DNA from: Lachnospiraceae bacterium
Lineage (GTDB): Bacteria > Bacillota > Clostridia > Lachnospirales > Lachnospiraceae
Assembly: GCA_910574865.1 (NCBI GenBank)
Contig: CAJTDN010000004.1
Location: 278,220 to 342,219, forward strand
Direction of reading: 5' to 3'
Length of the DNA stretch: 64,000 bases
The notes under the pieces were generated by a model. It ran no database searches. It was not told the origin of the DNA and worked only from the letters and a program-made list of their open reading frames with translations. Numbering within the stretch: position 1 is the first letter of the stretch; each line of letters begins with the position of its first letter. Below, piece by piece: positions 42,428 through 51,718 of the stretch. A program made the position numbers and the translations under genes.

Positions 42428-43138
42428 ATGATTCGGATAGCCATAGTGGACGACGACCCGCACGACAGGAAGGTCTTACGGGAGCATTTAATAACCTACG
42501 AAACGAATTCCAAGGAAAAATTTGAAATATCCGAATTTGACGACGGCGAAAAGCTTGTAAAAGACTACCAGCCCGCTTTCGACATCATCCTTCTGGATAT
42601 CGAGATGGAAAAGATGGACGGGATGACGGCCGCGGAGCACGTCCGCGAGATTGATAACAGCGTCGTCATCATCTTCCTCACCAACATGCCGCAGTACGCC
42701 ATTCGCGGCTATGCCGTGGAGGCGTTGGACTACGTGCTAAAGCCCGTCTCCTATTACGCGTTCGAACAGTGCCTTTCGCGCGCCCTGAAGCGGCGGCAAA
42801 AGCGCGGCGATGCCTTTTTGCGCATTTCCGCCGGAAAAGGAACCCTGCGAAGGATTCGCCTTTCCTCGATTTACTATGTGGAAATACAAGGCCACACGCT
42901 GATTTACTACACGAAGGACGGCGAATTTTCAACCACGGGCGCCATCCGTGACATCGAACAGCAAGTAAATGACCGTTTTTTCCGTTGCAATAAATGTTAC
43001 CTTGTAAACCTTGAGCATGTGGAAAGTCTCAAGGGCAATTTTGCCATGGTCGGCGGGTACGAGGTGCAAATCAGCCGCGCCAAGAAAAAGGCCCTTCTGG
43101 ACGCGCTGAACAATTATCTGAAAGAGGTGTCAAAATGA
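42428..43138 (+). CDS. LytTR-family response regulator
   Basis: A 236-residue AgrA/VirR-type regulator. The receiver domain has acidic residues IAIVDDDPHD, phospho-acceptor Asp57 in IILLDIEMEKMDG, and Lys in YVLKPVSY. The C-terminal LytTR DNA-binding domain has the signatures IYYVEIQGHTLIYYT and FFRCNKCYLVNLEHVES. AGGAGGGCCTT precedes the ATG. It overlaps the kinase gene by four bases. It could act on the shared element at 42315 and 47259, but LytTR proteins normally bind direct repeats, which I did not identify there. Confidence 0.9.
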   Translation: MIRIAIVDDDPHDRKVLREHLITYETNSKEKFEISEFDDGEKLVKDYQPAFDIILLDIEMEKMDGMTAAEHVREIDNSVVIIFLTNMPQYAIRGYAVEALDYVLKPVSYYAFEQCLSRALKRRQKRGDAFLRISAGKGTLRRIRLSSIYYVEIQGHTLIYYTKDGEFSTTGAIRDIEQQVNDRFFRCNKCYLVNLEHVESLKGNFAMVGGYEVQISRAKKKALLDALNNYLKEVSK

Positions 43139-44463
43139 GTAACGAGCTCCCCAACATCCCTCCCTTATTTAACGCGCTGTCCATCTGGATGTGCGGCATG
43201 CTTTTCATTTATTTCCTCCCCCGGCGGAAACATTTCACCCCGGCGGCATTCTCGATTACCGCCTGCGCTTTTCTTATCGCGGAATTCTTATTGATGTGGG
43301 CGACCACCGCCTTCGACGGGATGGCGTTCAATCTGGTCATGCTGGCATTTGCCCTATTGACCCTGGTCCCATTCTTGCTTTTGAGCCAGGCCAACCTGGC
43401 GAACTGCCTGACCTATTGCGCTTATTCCTTCATATTTGGCAGCTTCGTCGTCTCCCTCATCTGGCAAATTTGCATATACCTGGAAGCCATTTTCCCGTTT
43501 TGGCGCAAGCCGCTTTTGCAGCTTCTCATTTTTATTTTCTTTTTTTCCGTTTTCTACACGGTACTTTACCTTCTCGAACGCCAGCACCAAGTGCAATTGC
43601 AGGAAATGCAGGTGTCCCTCATTTCTTGTGCGGGAACCATCTTCATGGCCTTCCTCATCTACATCGTGAGCAGCTTAAGCTTCGCCTCCGTGGAGCTTCC
43701 TTTTACCGTGACCACCTACGCGGACGCCTACACGCTGCGCACGATGGTCTACCTGGGCGGCTTCGGGCTTCTCTACAGCCAGCATGCCCTGCAATGCGAG
43801 TCCTTCATCGGCCTGGAGCGCGACACCCTGCAATCCATGCTGAACCTTCAATATGAAAATTTTAAGTTAAGCCAGGAGTCCGTTGACATGGTCAACCAAA
43901 AGTACCACGACCTGAAGCACCAGATTTCTCTCCTTCGAAATGAATTCGACTCCAGCACGCAGCTTTCGCACCTCGACCAGTTGGAGCAGGACATCCGCAT
44001 TTACGAGACGCAAAACAAGACCGGCAACCGCTTCCTGGACACGATTTTGATGACGAAGAGCGTCCACTGCCAAAATGCCGGCATCAAGCTGACCTGCGTC
44101 GCAAACGGTCATGCACTCGACTTCATGGACGTCATGGACTTAAGCTCTTTGTTCGGAAACGCCTTGGACAATGCCATCGAGGCCGCCAGCCAGCTTGAAG
44201 ACCCGGAACAACGTTTGATACGTCTCTCCGTCTCCTACCAAAAGGGATTCCTTTGTATCTGGATTGAAAATCGCTGCCGGGAAACGCTGACCATCGCCAA
44301 GGGAATTCCCTTCACGTCCAAAAAGGACACGAGATATCATGGCTTCGGGGTCAAGAGCATCTACAAGACCGCCGAGAAATACGGCGGCACGGCCTCGGTC
44401 CACGCGGAAAACGGGTGGTTCGAGCTGCGGGTGCTTATCCCGCGGGAAATCCGTGAACGGTAA
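43135..44463 (+). CDS. GHKL-type sensor histidine kinase
   Basis: A 442-residue kinase of the AgrC/VirS type. The first 200 residues contain six hydrophobic segments, followed by a dimerisation helix with the phospho-acceptor region QKYHDLKHQISLLRNE (His258 or His263). The GHKL ATP-binding domain shows DLSSLFGNALDNAIEAAS (N box) and HGFGVKSIYKTAEKYGG (G box). Such kinases sense peptides or cell-wall stress; no signal peptide gene (agrD-like) is seen nearby. It is translationally coupled to the regulator (ATGA). Confidence 0.9.
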   Translation: MSNELPNIPPLFNALSIWMCGMLFIYFLPRRKHFTPAAFSITACAFLIAEFLLMWATTAFDGMAFNLVMLAFALLTLVPFLLLSQANLANCLTYCAYSFIFGSFVVSLIWQICIYLEAIFPFWRKPLLQLLIFIFFFSVFYTVLYLLERQHQVQLQEMQVSLISCAGTIFMAFLIYIVSSLSFASVELPFTVTTYADAYTLRTMVYLGGFGLLYSQHALQCESFIGLERDTLQSMLNLQYENFKLSQESVDMVNQKYHDLKHQISLLRNEFDSSTQLSHLDQLEQDIRIYETQNKTGNRFLDTILMTKSVHCQNAGIKLTCVANGHALDFMDVMDLSSLFGNALDNAIEAASQLEDPEQRLIRLSVSYQKGFLCIWIENRCRETLTIAKGIPFTSKKDTRYHGFGVKSIYKTAEKYGGTASVHAENGWFELRVLIPREIRER

Positions 44464-44476
44464 GGCTTTCTAAAGA

Positions 44477-44522
44477 TGAATTCAGAGCCATGCACCGACA
44501 TACGTGCATGACCCTGAATTTT
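44477..44522 (+). terminator. Terminator after the two-component operon
   Basis: GAATTCAG and CATGCAC on the left pair with GTGCATG and CTGAATT on the right, leaving a small internal bulge; TTTT follows. Confidence 0.65.
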
Positions 44523-44594
44523 CTGCATCGTGATGATGCCCACGAATTGTTACAATTCAGGCCCGCGCCAGCGCAGGGCCGAATTGCAACGGGC

Positions 44595-44684
44595 ATCAAA
44601 GTTTCGACCGTCGCCCTCTATTCCGGTGTCACCGAAACCGGCAGCTTTTCCTGCTCTGATGAAATGCTCAACCAGTTGCCTTGA
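44595..44684 (+). pseudogene. Short GH78 rhamnosidase fragment
   Basis: About 28 codons (KVSTVALYSGVTETGSFSCS then DEMLNQLP) closely match residues 396-423 of the intact GH78 gene at 47401, with diverged DNA. It stops at the TGA after 'NQLP'. It is the only trace of a second copy of that gene. Confidence 0.75.
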
Positions 44685-45222
44685 CGTTGATGAAATCAAT
44701 CTAATCTATCAGTTTGGGGAACAAAGCAAAGCGGAAACGTGCTCCAGTTTATCTGCTATTCTTCCGCGGGTAAAGGACAGCGGTAAAAAACAGCAACGCA
44801 AAATTTAGTGGAATTGTGTGTGCGTTTATGGTAAAATAATGGCATTGGACAATTTAACAAACTTGGAATTGAATGAACATCATTGAGAACATAAACAAAA
44901 GCTGATTTTTGACAAAGATGAAATTTGTGCTGGTGGCGAACAAATCGTTCCTGCTTGTGAGGGCGCAAACAATTTGAGCTTTAAAATAAAGCAGTTTGAT
45001 GCATTGGTCAGTATAGATTCCTATCACCGGAGGACTATGATTTAGCGAACGAATGGTAGGATAAATTTTGTGCGCTTTCGGATGAAAAATTAGAAAAGGC
45101 TAAATCAATTATTTCCCCGAATAAATTTAAAGAGGAAGATTATGAGTGTACTGACCCGGAAATTCTTGAAATATTATCGTATTATAGAATTACAAGAGAC
45201 ATTGCAGAAAGAAATAACTAGG
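44685..45222 (+). pseudogene. Decayed small genes of unknown function
   Basis: A stretch without a usable frame but with recognisable coding traces. 44679-44808 reads LDVDEINLIYQFGEQSKAE and SAILPRVKD, similar in style to small transposon-borne proteins of Clostridia. 45020-45222, across a stop and a missing start, reads LANEW, DKFCALSDEKLEKAKSII and ECTDPEILEILSYYRITRD. AT content is high, unlike the chromosome to the left. It looks like remnants of mobile-element cargo. Confidence 0.4.
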
Positions 45223-45235
45223 AGGGACTTCGTTT

Positions 45236-46567
45236 ATGGTAGAAAGCCAAAATATTGAATGGAAAGGATCGTGGCGTGACGATTATTTGAAATGGATATG
45301 TGGATTTGCTAATGCTCAGGGTGGAAGAATTTATATTGGTGTAGATGATACAGGTAAGGTTGTCGGTGTACAGAATGGGAAAAGGCTCTTAGAAGAAATA
45401 CCAAATAAGATTCAAACAAATCTGGGATTAATTACAGATGTGAATTTGTTTTCAAAAAACGGATTGGACTATATTGAAATTAATGTAAGTCCCAGCAGTT
45501 ATCCAGTAAGTCATAAGGGAGAGTATCATTTTCGGAGCGGCAGCACTAAGCAAATATTGCGAGGTGTGGCATTAACGGAATCTATATCCTCAAAAACCGG
45601 TATACGGTGGGAAGATTCTGTGATTGAAGGAGTGACGGCAGATGACTTGGATAAGGAAAGCTTTGATATTTTCCGCCGGGAAGCAATCCGAAGCAAACGT
45701 ATGACAAAAGATGATTTGAATATGAGCAATGCAGAACTCTTGGACAGTCTGGATTTGTTAAAAGATGGAAAACTTACTAGAGCTGCAGTTCTTCTTTTTC
45801 ATCGGACACCACAAAAATGGATGTTTGGAACTTATACAAAAATTGCAAAATTTGGGAAAGGTTCTGATTTGCAGTATCAGGACGAAGTGATAGGATCATT
45901 ATTTATGCAGGCCGAACGAGTAATCGAATTGATTTATTTGAAATATTTAAAGGCACCTATTACTTATGACAATCTAACTAGAGTAGAAACATATCCTTTT
46001 CCAAAAGACGCAGTGCGGGAAGCACTTTATAATGCACTTGTGCATTCTCGTTGGAGTGCCGGAATACCGATACAAGTCCGTATTGAAGACGATGCAATGT
46101 ATATTAGTAATGAATGCGTATTCCCATCCGATTGGACGATGGAGTCCTTGTTACAAAGGCATCAATCCCGACCATATAATCCCAAAATTGCGAGAGCGTT
46201 TTTTAGGGCAGGCTACATTGAAAGCTGGGGACGAGGGATTCAAAAAATCTTCGAAGTGTGTAACGAATACGGAACTTTACAACCGCAGTATGTGGTACAT
46301 TCACAAGATATTATGATAAAGTTAGCTGCTGTTTCAATATCTGATAAACAATTTTCAAAGCTGGATTCTAAAGCTGAAGATACAGCTTTGAAAATTAAAA
46401 TAGTGGAATATTTACAAAATCAACCAGCAGCAACGCAAAAAGAGTTGCAGGAAGCTTTCAACGAAACAAGGACACACATACAAAAAAATATGAAAGAATT
46501 GGTGAATGAGGGAAAAATAGAACGCAAAGGCGGAAAAAGATTTGGATATTGGGAAATCAAAAAGTAG
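45236..46567 (+). CDS. Schlafen/AlbA_2-domain ATP-binding protein (RecG-like regulator)
   Basis: A 443-residue protein. The N-terminal AlbA_2 domain starts ESQNIEWKGSWRDDYLKWIC and has FANAQGGRIYIGVDDTGKVV, typical of this putative nucleic-acid-binding fold. The middle HATPase-like part has PKDAVREALYNALVHSRWS and FFRAGYIESWGRGIQKI. The C-terminal part is a winged helix (QPAATQKELQEAFNETRTHI). Such proteins are frequent on mobile elements and may act as regulators or in defence; function is not known. The gene is AT-rich and starts after AGGAGGGACTTCGTTT, in a region of decayed genes, so it was probably acquired. Confidence 0.8.
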   Translation: MVESQNIEWKGSWRDDYLKWICGFANAQGGRIYIGVDDTGKVVGVQNGKRLLEEIPNKIQTNLGLITDVNLFSKNGLDYIEINVSPSSYPVSHKGEYHFRSGSTKQILRGVALTESISSKTGIRWEDSVIEGVTADDLDKESFDIFRREAIRSKRMTKDDLNMSNAELLDSLDLLKDGKLTRAAVLLFHRTPQKWMFGTYTKIAKFGKGSDLQYQDEVIGSLFMQAERVIELIYLKYLKAPITYDNLTRVETYPFPKDAVREALYNALVHSRWSAGIPIQVRIEDDAMYISNECVFPSDWTMESLLQRHQSRPYNPKIARAFFRAGYIESWGRGIQKIFEVCNEYGTLQPQYVVHSQDIMIKLAAVSISDKQFSKLDSKAEDTALKIKIVEYLQNQPAATQKELQEAFNETRTHIQKNMKELVNEGKIERKGGKRFGYWEIKK

Positions 46568-46830
46568 CATTTCTCCAAAGCTGTTCTAATGCTCTATTTC
46601 AGCTTTGGAACAGCTATTTTGCCCTTATGAGGGTTCGTAACATTGGGAAAAGGATACAACGCAAGGGAAAGTCTAAGGGCAAACACACTTGCTATAAATT
46701 TAGCATTTTCAAAGGTTTGCGAACTTTTTGGAGATAAGATATAACAGTTATTAAATGCTATAAAAAGTGTCTTATCAGAATTCCAGTTTACTGGCGCAAA
46801 AAAGATGACGGTGATGGTGGGAGGCAAAGT

Positions 46831-47091
46831 ATGGAGTATGTGTTAGAGTTTATTTTGGAATTCATCTTCGAGGCTGGCATGGAAGCAAGTAGGAGCAGCA
46901 AAGTGCCTAAATATATACGGTACTTGTTAATCGTATTGATATCCTTGTTTTTTGTTTTTGTTATCGGGTTTATAATTTTTACGGGAATCTTATCCTTAAA
47001 GGAACATGTGATTGCAGGAATACTGTTGATTTCCATTGGGGTGTTCATGCTTGTGGTGTGTATCAGAAAGATGATGAGGAAAGATAGATGA
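46831..47091 (+). CDS. Small two-helix membrane protein, unknown
   Basis: An 86-residue protein with an acidic amphipathic N-terminus (MEYVLEFILEFIFEAGMEAS), a basic hinge, and two membrane helices (YLLIVLISLFFVFVIGFIIF; 'VIAGILLISIGVFMLVV'), ending basic (RKMMRKDR). GGGAGGCAAAGT precedes the ATG. I do not recognise the family. It shares the AT-rich codon use of the gene before it. Confidence 0.55.
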   Translation: MEYVLEFILEFIFEAGMEASRSSKVPKYIRYLLIVLISLFFVFVIGFIIFTGILSLKEHVIAGILLISIGVFMLVVCIRKMMRKDR

Positions 47092-47258
47092 GACGATTCA
47101 TCGACTATTTGATTGTCGCAATGCGGGAGCTTTGGGACTGAAATGGACGAGAAAATCGTTTTTAATTAGTTAATTGGTTGCATAACAATAATTCTTCAAA
47201 CATATCAGATGTGGAATGACTCCCGCCTCTACAAGCGGTTAGGCCGTGAATCGTGACA
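47092..47258. other. Intergenic, nothing recognised
   Basis: AT-rich sequence with no frame, repeat or hairpin of note before the regulatory element of the GH78 gene. Confidence 0.4.
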
Positions 47259-47324
47259 GTTCACGCTCCGAAACCGACGGATTGTGCAAAGGGTCTTGAT
47301 ACCTCCCTTTTCATCTTGTATAAT
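47259..47324 (+). promoter_or_regulatory. 32-bp shared element (copy 2) and GH78 promoter
   Basis: 47259-47290 repeats the element at 42315 with one difference. It ends five bases before a near-consensus promoter, TTGATA (47296-47301), 17 bp, TATAAT (47319-47324). An operator overlapping or next to -35 is the simplest reading. Confidence 0.7.
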
Positions 47325-47400
47325 TCCCACAACGCAACGGACTATTGTAAAGGAATTTTCGTAATAGTTCCCATAAAGATGAAACAGGAGGTACTTCATC

Positions 47401-49968
47401 ATGTTGACCATTTCACGATTCGTGGTAGAGAATCTAGAAAAGGCCTGCGTCACGGACGTGGCCAGCCCCCGCTTTTCCTTTTCCCTCTCAAGCGATCAAA
47501 ACCATACCACTTTGAAACAAGCGACGTTGTCCGTCGGTGACTGGCACATGGAAACGACAGAGCAAATCGCCATTCCCTATGGCGGCCCTGCCCTTTCGCC
47601 TTTTACCACGTATACGGCCCGCCTGACCGCCACCGACTCAAACGGCGAAACCGCGACAAAGGAGCTCTCCTTTGAGACCGGACGCTTGGATGAGCCATGG
47701 CAGGCAGAGTGGATCAGCGACGCGGCGTATCATTTCACGGAAAAGAAGGTTTCGCCAATCCCCATGACTTTCCGCAAAACGATTTCCCTCAAAAAGGACA
47801 TCGCCTCGGCCAAATTGTACGCCACGGCCCTTGGCATTTACGAGCTGGCCTTAAACGGCCAAAAGGTAGGAAGCCAATATTTTGCCCCCGGCTTTACCTC
47901 CTACAAGTCGCAGCTCCAGTACCAGGTTTACGACGTGACGGAAATGCTCTCAAAGGATTCCACGCTAATCGCGATCGTGGCGGGAGGCTGGGCGGTCGGT
48001 TCCTTCGTCTTCACCAGGGTCAACCGGCATGACGGCGACCGTCAGGCGTTCCTCTGCGAGTTGCGCGTCACCTACGCGGACGGCACCAAAGAAATCATCG
48101 GCACCGATTCTACATGGGACGTGACCGAGGACGGCAATTACCGCATGGCCGACATTTACGACGGGGAAACCTACGACGCCACCATCGACTTGAATCGCGT
48201 CACCTGGCGCAAGGCCGCGAAGGAGACGCTTCGCATTTCCCCAAAACTTCTGGCCGATTACGGAAGCCCGGTGCAGGAGCATGAGGTGTTCACGCCGATT
48301 TCATGCAACACGCTGGCCGATGGCACGCTGATTTATGACTTTGGCCAGAACTTCGCCGGGGTCGTCAAATTGGAGTTAAACGGCAAAGCCGGGCAGGTCG
48401 TCACCGTCAAGCATGCGGAAATTTTAAACCCGGACGGCAGCCTGAACGTCTCGTTCCTCCGCACCGCCAAGGCGACCGCGACCTACACCTGCAAAGACGG
48501 GACGCAAACTTACCAGCCTCGTCTATCTTACATGGGATTTCGCTATGTCGGCGTAAACGGCATAAAGGAGGAGGATTTAAAGATATCCGCCGTCGCCCTT
48601 TATTCCAGCGTGGCCGAAACCGGAAGCTTTTCCTGCTCCGACGAAATGCTAAACCAATTGCAAAGCAACATCCGCTGGGGCGCGAAATCGAACTTCGTGG
48701 ACATTCCCACCGACTGCCCGCAGCGCGACGAACGAATGGGCTGGACCGGCGATATCGCGGTATTTTCGCCGACGGCCTGCTACAACTTCGACATGAGCCG
48801 TTTCCTTGAAAAGTGGCTTCTGGACGTGGCTGCCGAGCAGCTCCCGACCGGCGGCATCCCGAACACCGTTCCGGTACAAGGCTACGGTTTCCCGGCCACC
48901 ATGCCGGCCATGGCCATTGATTTCTGGGGCGACGCCTGCGTCATGGTTCCCTGGGCAGAATACCAGGCACGGGGCGATATCAGCATTTTGCAAAAAATGT
49001 ACCCCGTCATGAAAAAATACGTGAACGCCTGCAAGTTTTGGGCCGGGCTGCTTAGTTTCGGAAAAAACCGTTACATTTGGAACACTCCCTCCGTCCTCCA
49101 TTTTGGCGACTGGGTGGCTCCCGACGTGCCGCAGATGTCACAATGGCAGAAGCGCAGCAAATGGACGGCGACCGCCAGCCTCTGCAACACCAGCGCGCTG
49201 ACCGCCAAAGTGGCCGAAATCCTCGGGGAGGGCGCGGACGCCTCCTACTATAAGGAGTTGAGCGACCATGTGGCCGACGCCTACTGCTCCGTGTTCACCG
49301 ACGGGAACGGCAAAATGAAGGAGGAATTCCAGACGGCCTACGTCCTGCCCCTACAATTTCACATGTTCCCCGACGGCGTACAAAAAGAAGCGGCGGCAAA
49401 CCTGGCTGAAATGGTAAAGAAAAACGATTACTGCATCGGCACGGGATTTCCCGGCACGCCCTACATCCTTTTCGCGCTGGCGGACAACGGTCATGCGGAT
49501 ACCGCGTTCGAAATGCTTTTGAACACGAAATGCCCTTCCTGGCTCTACGAAGTCAAGTCCGGGGCGACGACCATCTGGGAACGCTGGGACGGACTCGACG
49601 AAAACGGAGTGTGTCCGATAGGCGACGACGGGACGGACATGATGATTTCCTACAACCATTACGCCAGCGGCGCGGTCGGGGCCTTCCTCTACCAGCGGAT
49701 TGCCGGCATCGAGGCCACGAAGCCCGGCTACAAGGAATTCCAGATCAAGCCGCTCGTGGGCGGCGGACTGGCGAGCGCAAGAGGGAGCGTCATCACCCCC
49801 TACGGCGAAATCATTTCCGACTGGAAGGTCGGGGGCGAAACCTTCACTATTGGCGTCCAGGTTCCGGTCGGAAGCACCTGCACGCTGACGCTGCCGGACG
49901 GGGAAACAAAAACGTGCGACAGTGGACATTACCAATTTCAGTGTCAAATGCAAGGGTTACTACACTAG
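47401..49968 (+). CDS. Alpha-L-rhamnosidase (GH78)
   Basis: An 855-residue intracellular GH78 enzyme with no signal peptide. It begins with beta-sandwich domains (TISRFVVENLEKACVTDVAS; 'FRKTISLKKDIASAKLYATA' is the substrate-recognition domain). The (alpha/alpha)6 barrel has the conserved acidic block VDIPTDCPQRDERMGWTGDI, then TSALTAKVAEILGEG and TTIWERWDG. It ends in a C-terminal beta domain. It releases rhamnose from plant or flavonoid glycosides imported by the symporter gene that follows after 45 bp. AACAGGAGGTACTTCATC precedes the ATG. Confidence 0.92.
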   Translation: MLTISRFVVENLEKACVTDVASPRFSFSLSSDQNHTTLKQATLSVGDWHMETTEQIAIPYGGPALSPFTTYTARLTATDSNGETATKELSFETGRLDEPWQAEWISDAAYHFTEKKVSPIPMTFRKTISLKKDIASAKLYATALGIYELALNGQKVGSQYFAPGFTSYKSQLQYQVYDVTEMLSKDSTLIAIVAGGWAVGSFVFTRVNRHDGDRQAFLCELRVTYADGTKEIIGTDSTWDVTEDGNYRMADIYDGETYDATIDLNRVTWRKAAKETLRISPKLLADYGSPVQEHEVFTPISCNTLADGTLIYDFGQNFAGVVKLELNGKAGQVVTVKHAEILNPDGSLNVSFLRTAKATATYTCKDGTQTYQPRLSYMGFRYVGVNGIKEEDLKISAVALYSSVAETGSFSCSDEMLNQLQSNIRWGAKSNFVDIPTDCPQRDERMGWTGDIAVFSPTACYNFDMSRFLEKWLLDVAAEQLPTGGIPNTVPVQGYGFPATMPAMAIDFWGDACVMVPWAEYQARGDISILQKMYPVMKKYVNACKFWAGLLSFGKNRYIWNTPSVLHFGDWVAPDVPQMSQWQKRSKWTATASLCNTSALTAKVAEILGEGADASYYKELSDHVADAYCSVFTDGNGKMKEEFQTAYVLPLQFHMFPDGVQKEAAANLAEMVKKNDYCIGTGFPGTPYILFALADNGHADTAFEMLLNTKCPSWLYEVKSGATTIWERWDGLDENGVCPIGDDGTDMMISYNHYASGAVGAFLYQRIAGIEATKPGYKEFQIKPLVGGGLASARGSVITPYGEIISDWKVGGETFTIGVQVPVGSTCTLTLPDGETKTCDSGHYQFQCQMQGLLH

Positions 49969-50013
49969 AAAAAAATTTACCAAGTGTTCATTTCAAAGGA
50001 GGAGAAACACACC

Positions 50014-51582
50014 ATGAGTTTCAGCAAATTTTTTGACAACCCGCTTGTCAAGACCAAAATCACCTCGGCGAACGTCAAGCCGCCGGAAATGATCCTCGGG
50101 TACTTGCTCGGACCGTTCTGCGCCTTGATTTCCAATGCCACGTTCGGTTCCTACCTGAATCGTTACTATTCGGACATCCTGGGCTGGACCGACGCCACGC
50201 GTTTCGGCGTGTTCTCGGCGCTGCTGCCGATGATTTCCGTCATCTTCGTCATCATCGGAAATCTGTTCGTCGGCCGCCTGCTTGACAAGACCCGCACCTC
50301 GCAGGGCAAGGCACGCCCGTACCTTTTATTGTCCGCGCCGCTTGTCATGGTTGCCATCGTGACTTTGTTCATCGTGCCAAAGGACGCTTCGCCAATATTA
50401 CAGATGGCATGGATTGCCATTTCCTACAACCTATACTACGCGGTGTCCTACCCGTTTTACTACACGGCACACAGCTCGCTGGTCGCCCTCTCCACGAGAA
50501 ATTCCAACGACCGCGGACTGTTGGCGACGCTTTCCAACGCCTCCGGCGTGGCGGCGGTGGGAATCGGCGCAAGCATCCTGATTCCGATGCTGTTAAACGA
50601 CTTCCTCTTCGTCCCCAAGGCGGACGGCGGCATCGACGCGGCGGCCAGCTACGGAAACTGGAAAATCGCCATGGTCGTTTTGTGCATCACCACGTTGATT
50701 GGCATCTTAATCGAGTATTATTTCTCCCGCGAGCGTATCACGGAAGAAACGATGAAGATGGATGCCGAGGAAAAACAAGTGTCCATGGTCGAACAAATCA
50801 AGGCCTGCACGGGCAACAGTTACTGGTGGATCATCATTCTTTACTTCCTGCTCTTCCAATTTGGCGGGCTGGTAAAAAATGGTTCCATGACCTACTACTG
50901 CACGTGGGTGTTTGAAGGCATCGCCCCCGGCACGGCACAAGGGTTGTTAGGCGCGATTGGCGGCATCCCGACCGCCGTCGGCATGATCCTGGCCTGGCCA
51001 ATCGCGAACAAGCTGGGCAAACAACGTTCGGTCGTGCTCGGACTGGCCATCTCCGTCATCGGCGGGTTGGTAAGCTTCTTAAACGTCCACAGCTTCGTCA
51101 TTGTCTGCATCGGCATTATCCTGAAGGGAATCGGGTCCATCCCGGCCATGTACGTGACGCTGGCACTTTTATCCGACGTTTTGGACCACCTGGAGGCGAA
51201 AAACGGCTTCCGCTCGGACGGCTTCACGATGAGCGTCTACGGGGCCATCATGGTCGGCATGACGGGACTGGGAAGCGGCGTCATCAACATGCTGCTCTCC
51301 TCCGCCGGTTACGACGCCAGCCTGGCCACGCAGCCCGGCAGCGTGGAAACGATGCTTGTGGTGTGCTATCTGGCCATCGAGCTGGTGTGCTACGCCGTCA
51401 TCGTCGTGCTGATGAGCTTCTTGAAGGTGGAAAAACATATCGACGAAGACCATAAGACAATCCTGGAAAACCAGAAGGCGGCGGTACTGGCCGCGGGCGG
51501 CGAGTGGATTGATCCCGAGGAACGGCTAAGACGCGAGCAGGAAGAAGCCGAACGGTTGGCCGCGGAAAGCAAGAAAAAATGA
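50014..51582 (+). CDS. GPH-family sugar:cation symporter
   Basis: A 522-residue glycoside-pentoside-hexuronide symporter with about twelve membrane helices. Typical blocks are RYYSDILGWTDATRFGVFSA, FVGRLLDKTRTSQGKARPY, the YPFYYTAHSSLVALSTRNSN signature, and LALLSDVLDHLEAKNGFRSD. The C-terminus is a long charged cytoplasmic tail (RLRREQEEAERLAAESKKK). It likely imports the glycosides cut by the GH78 and GH3 neighbours. AAAGGAGGAGAAACACACC precedes the ATG 50014. Confidence 0.9.
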   Translation: MSFSKFFDNPLVKTKITSANVKPPEMILGYLLGPFCALISNATFGSYLNRYYSDILGWTDATRFGVFSALLPMISVIFVIIGNLFVGRLLDKTRTSQGKARPYLLLSAPLVMVAIVTLFIVPKDASPILQMAWIAISYNLYYAVSYPFYYTAHSSLVALSTRNSNDRGLLATLSNASGVAAVGIGASILIPMLLNDFLFVPKADGGIDAAASYGNWKIAMVVLCITTLIGILIEYYFSRERITEETMKMDAEEKQVSMVEQIKACTGNSYWWIIILYFLLFQFGGLVKNGSMTYYCTWVFEGIAPGTAQGLLGAIGGIPTAVGMILAWPIANKLGKQRSVVLGLAISVIGGLVSFLNVHSFVIVCIGIILKGIGSIPAMYVTLALLSDVLDHLEAKNGFRSDGFTMSVYGAIMVGMTGLGSGVINMLLSSAGYDASLATQPGSVETMLVVCYLAIELVCYAVIVVLMSFLKVEKHIDEDHKTILENQKAAVLAAGGEWIDPEERLRREQEEAERLAAESKKK

Positions 51583-51718
51583 GTTGCCATTCACGGCCGG
51601 CCAGGACGTGAACGTAACAAAAATGATTCAACCAGGGGATACGTCCCTTGATGAATATAGTAACCATTCAATCTATCCGAATCGTTACGGCACACAAATC
51701 TAAAGGAGGTTTCGTACC

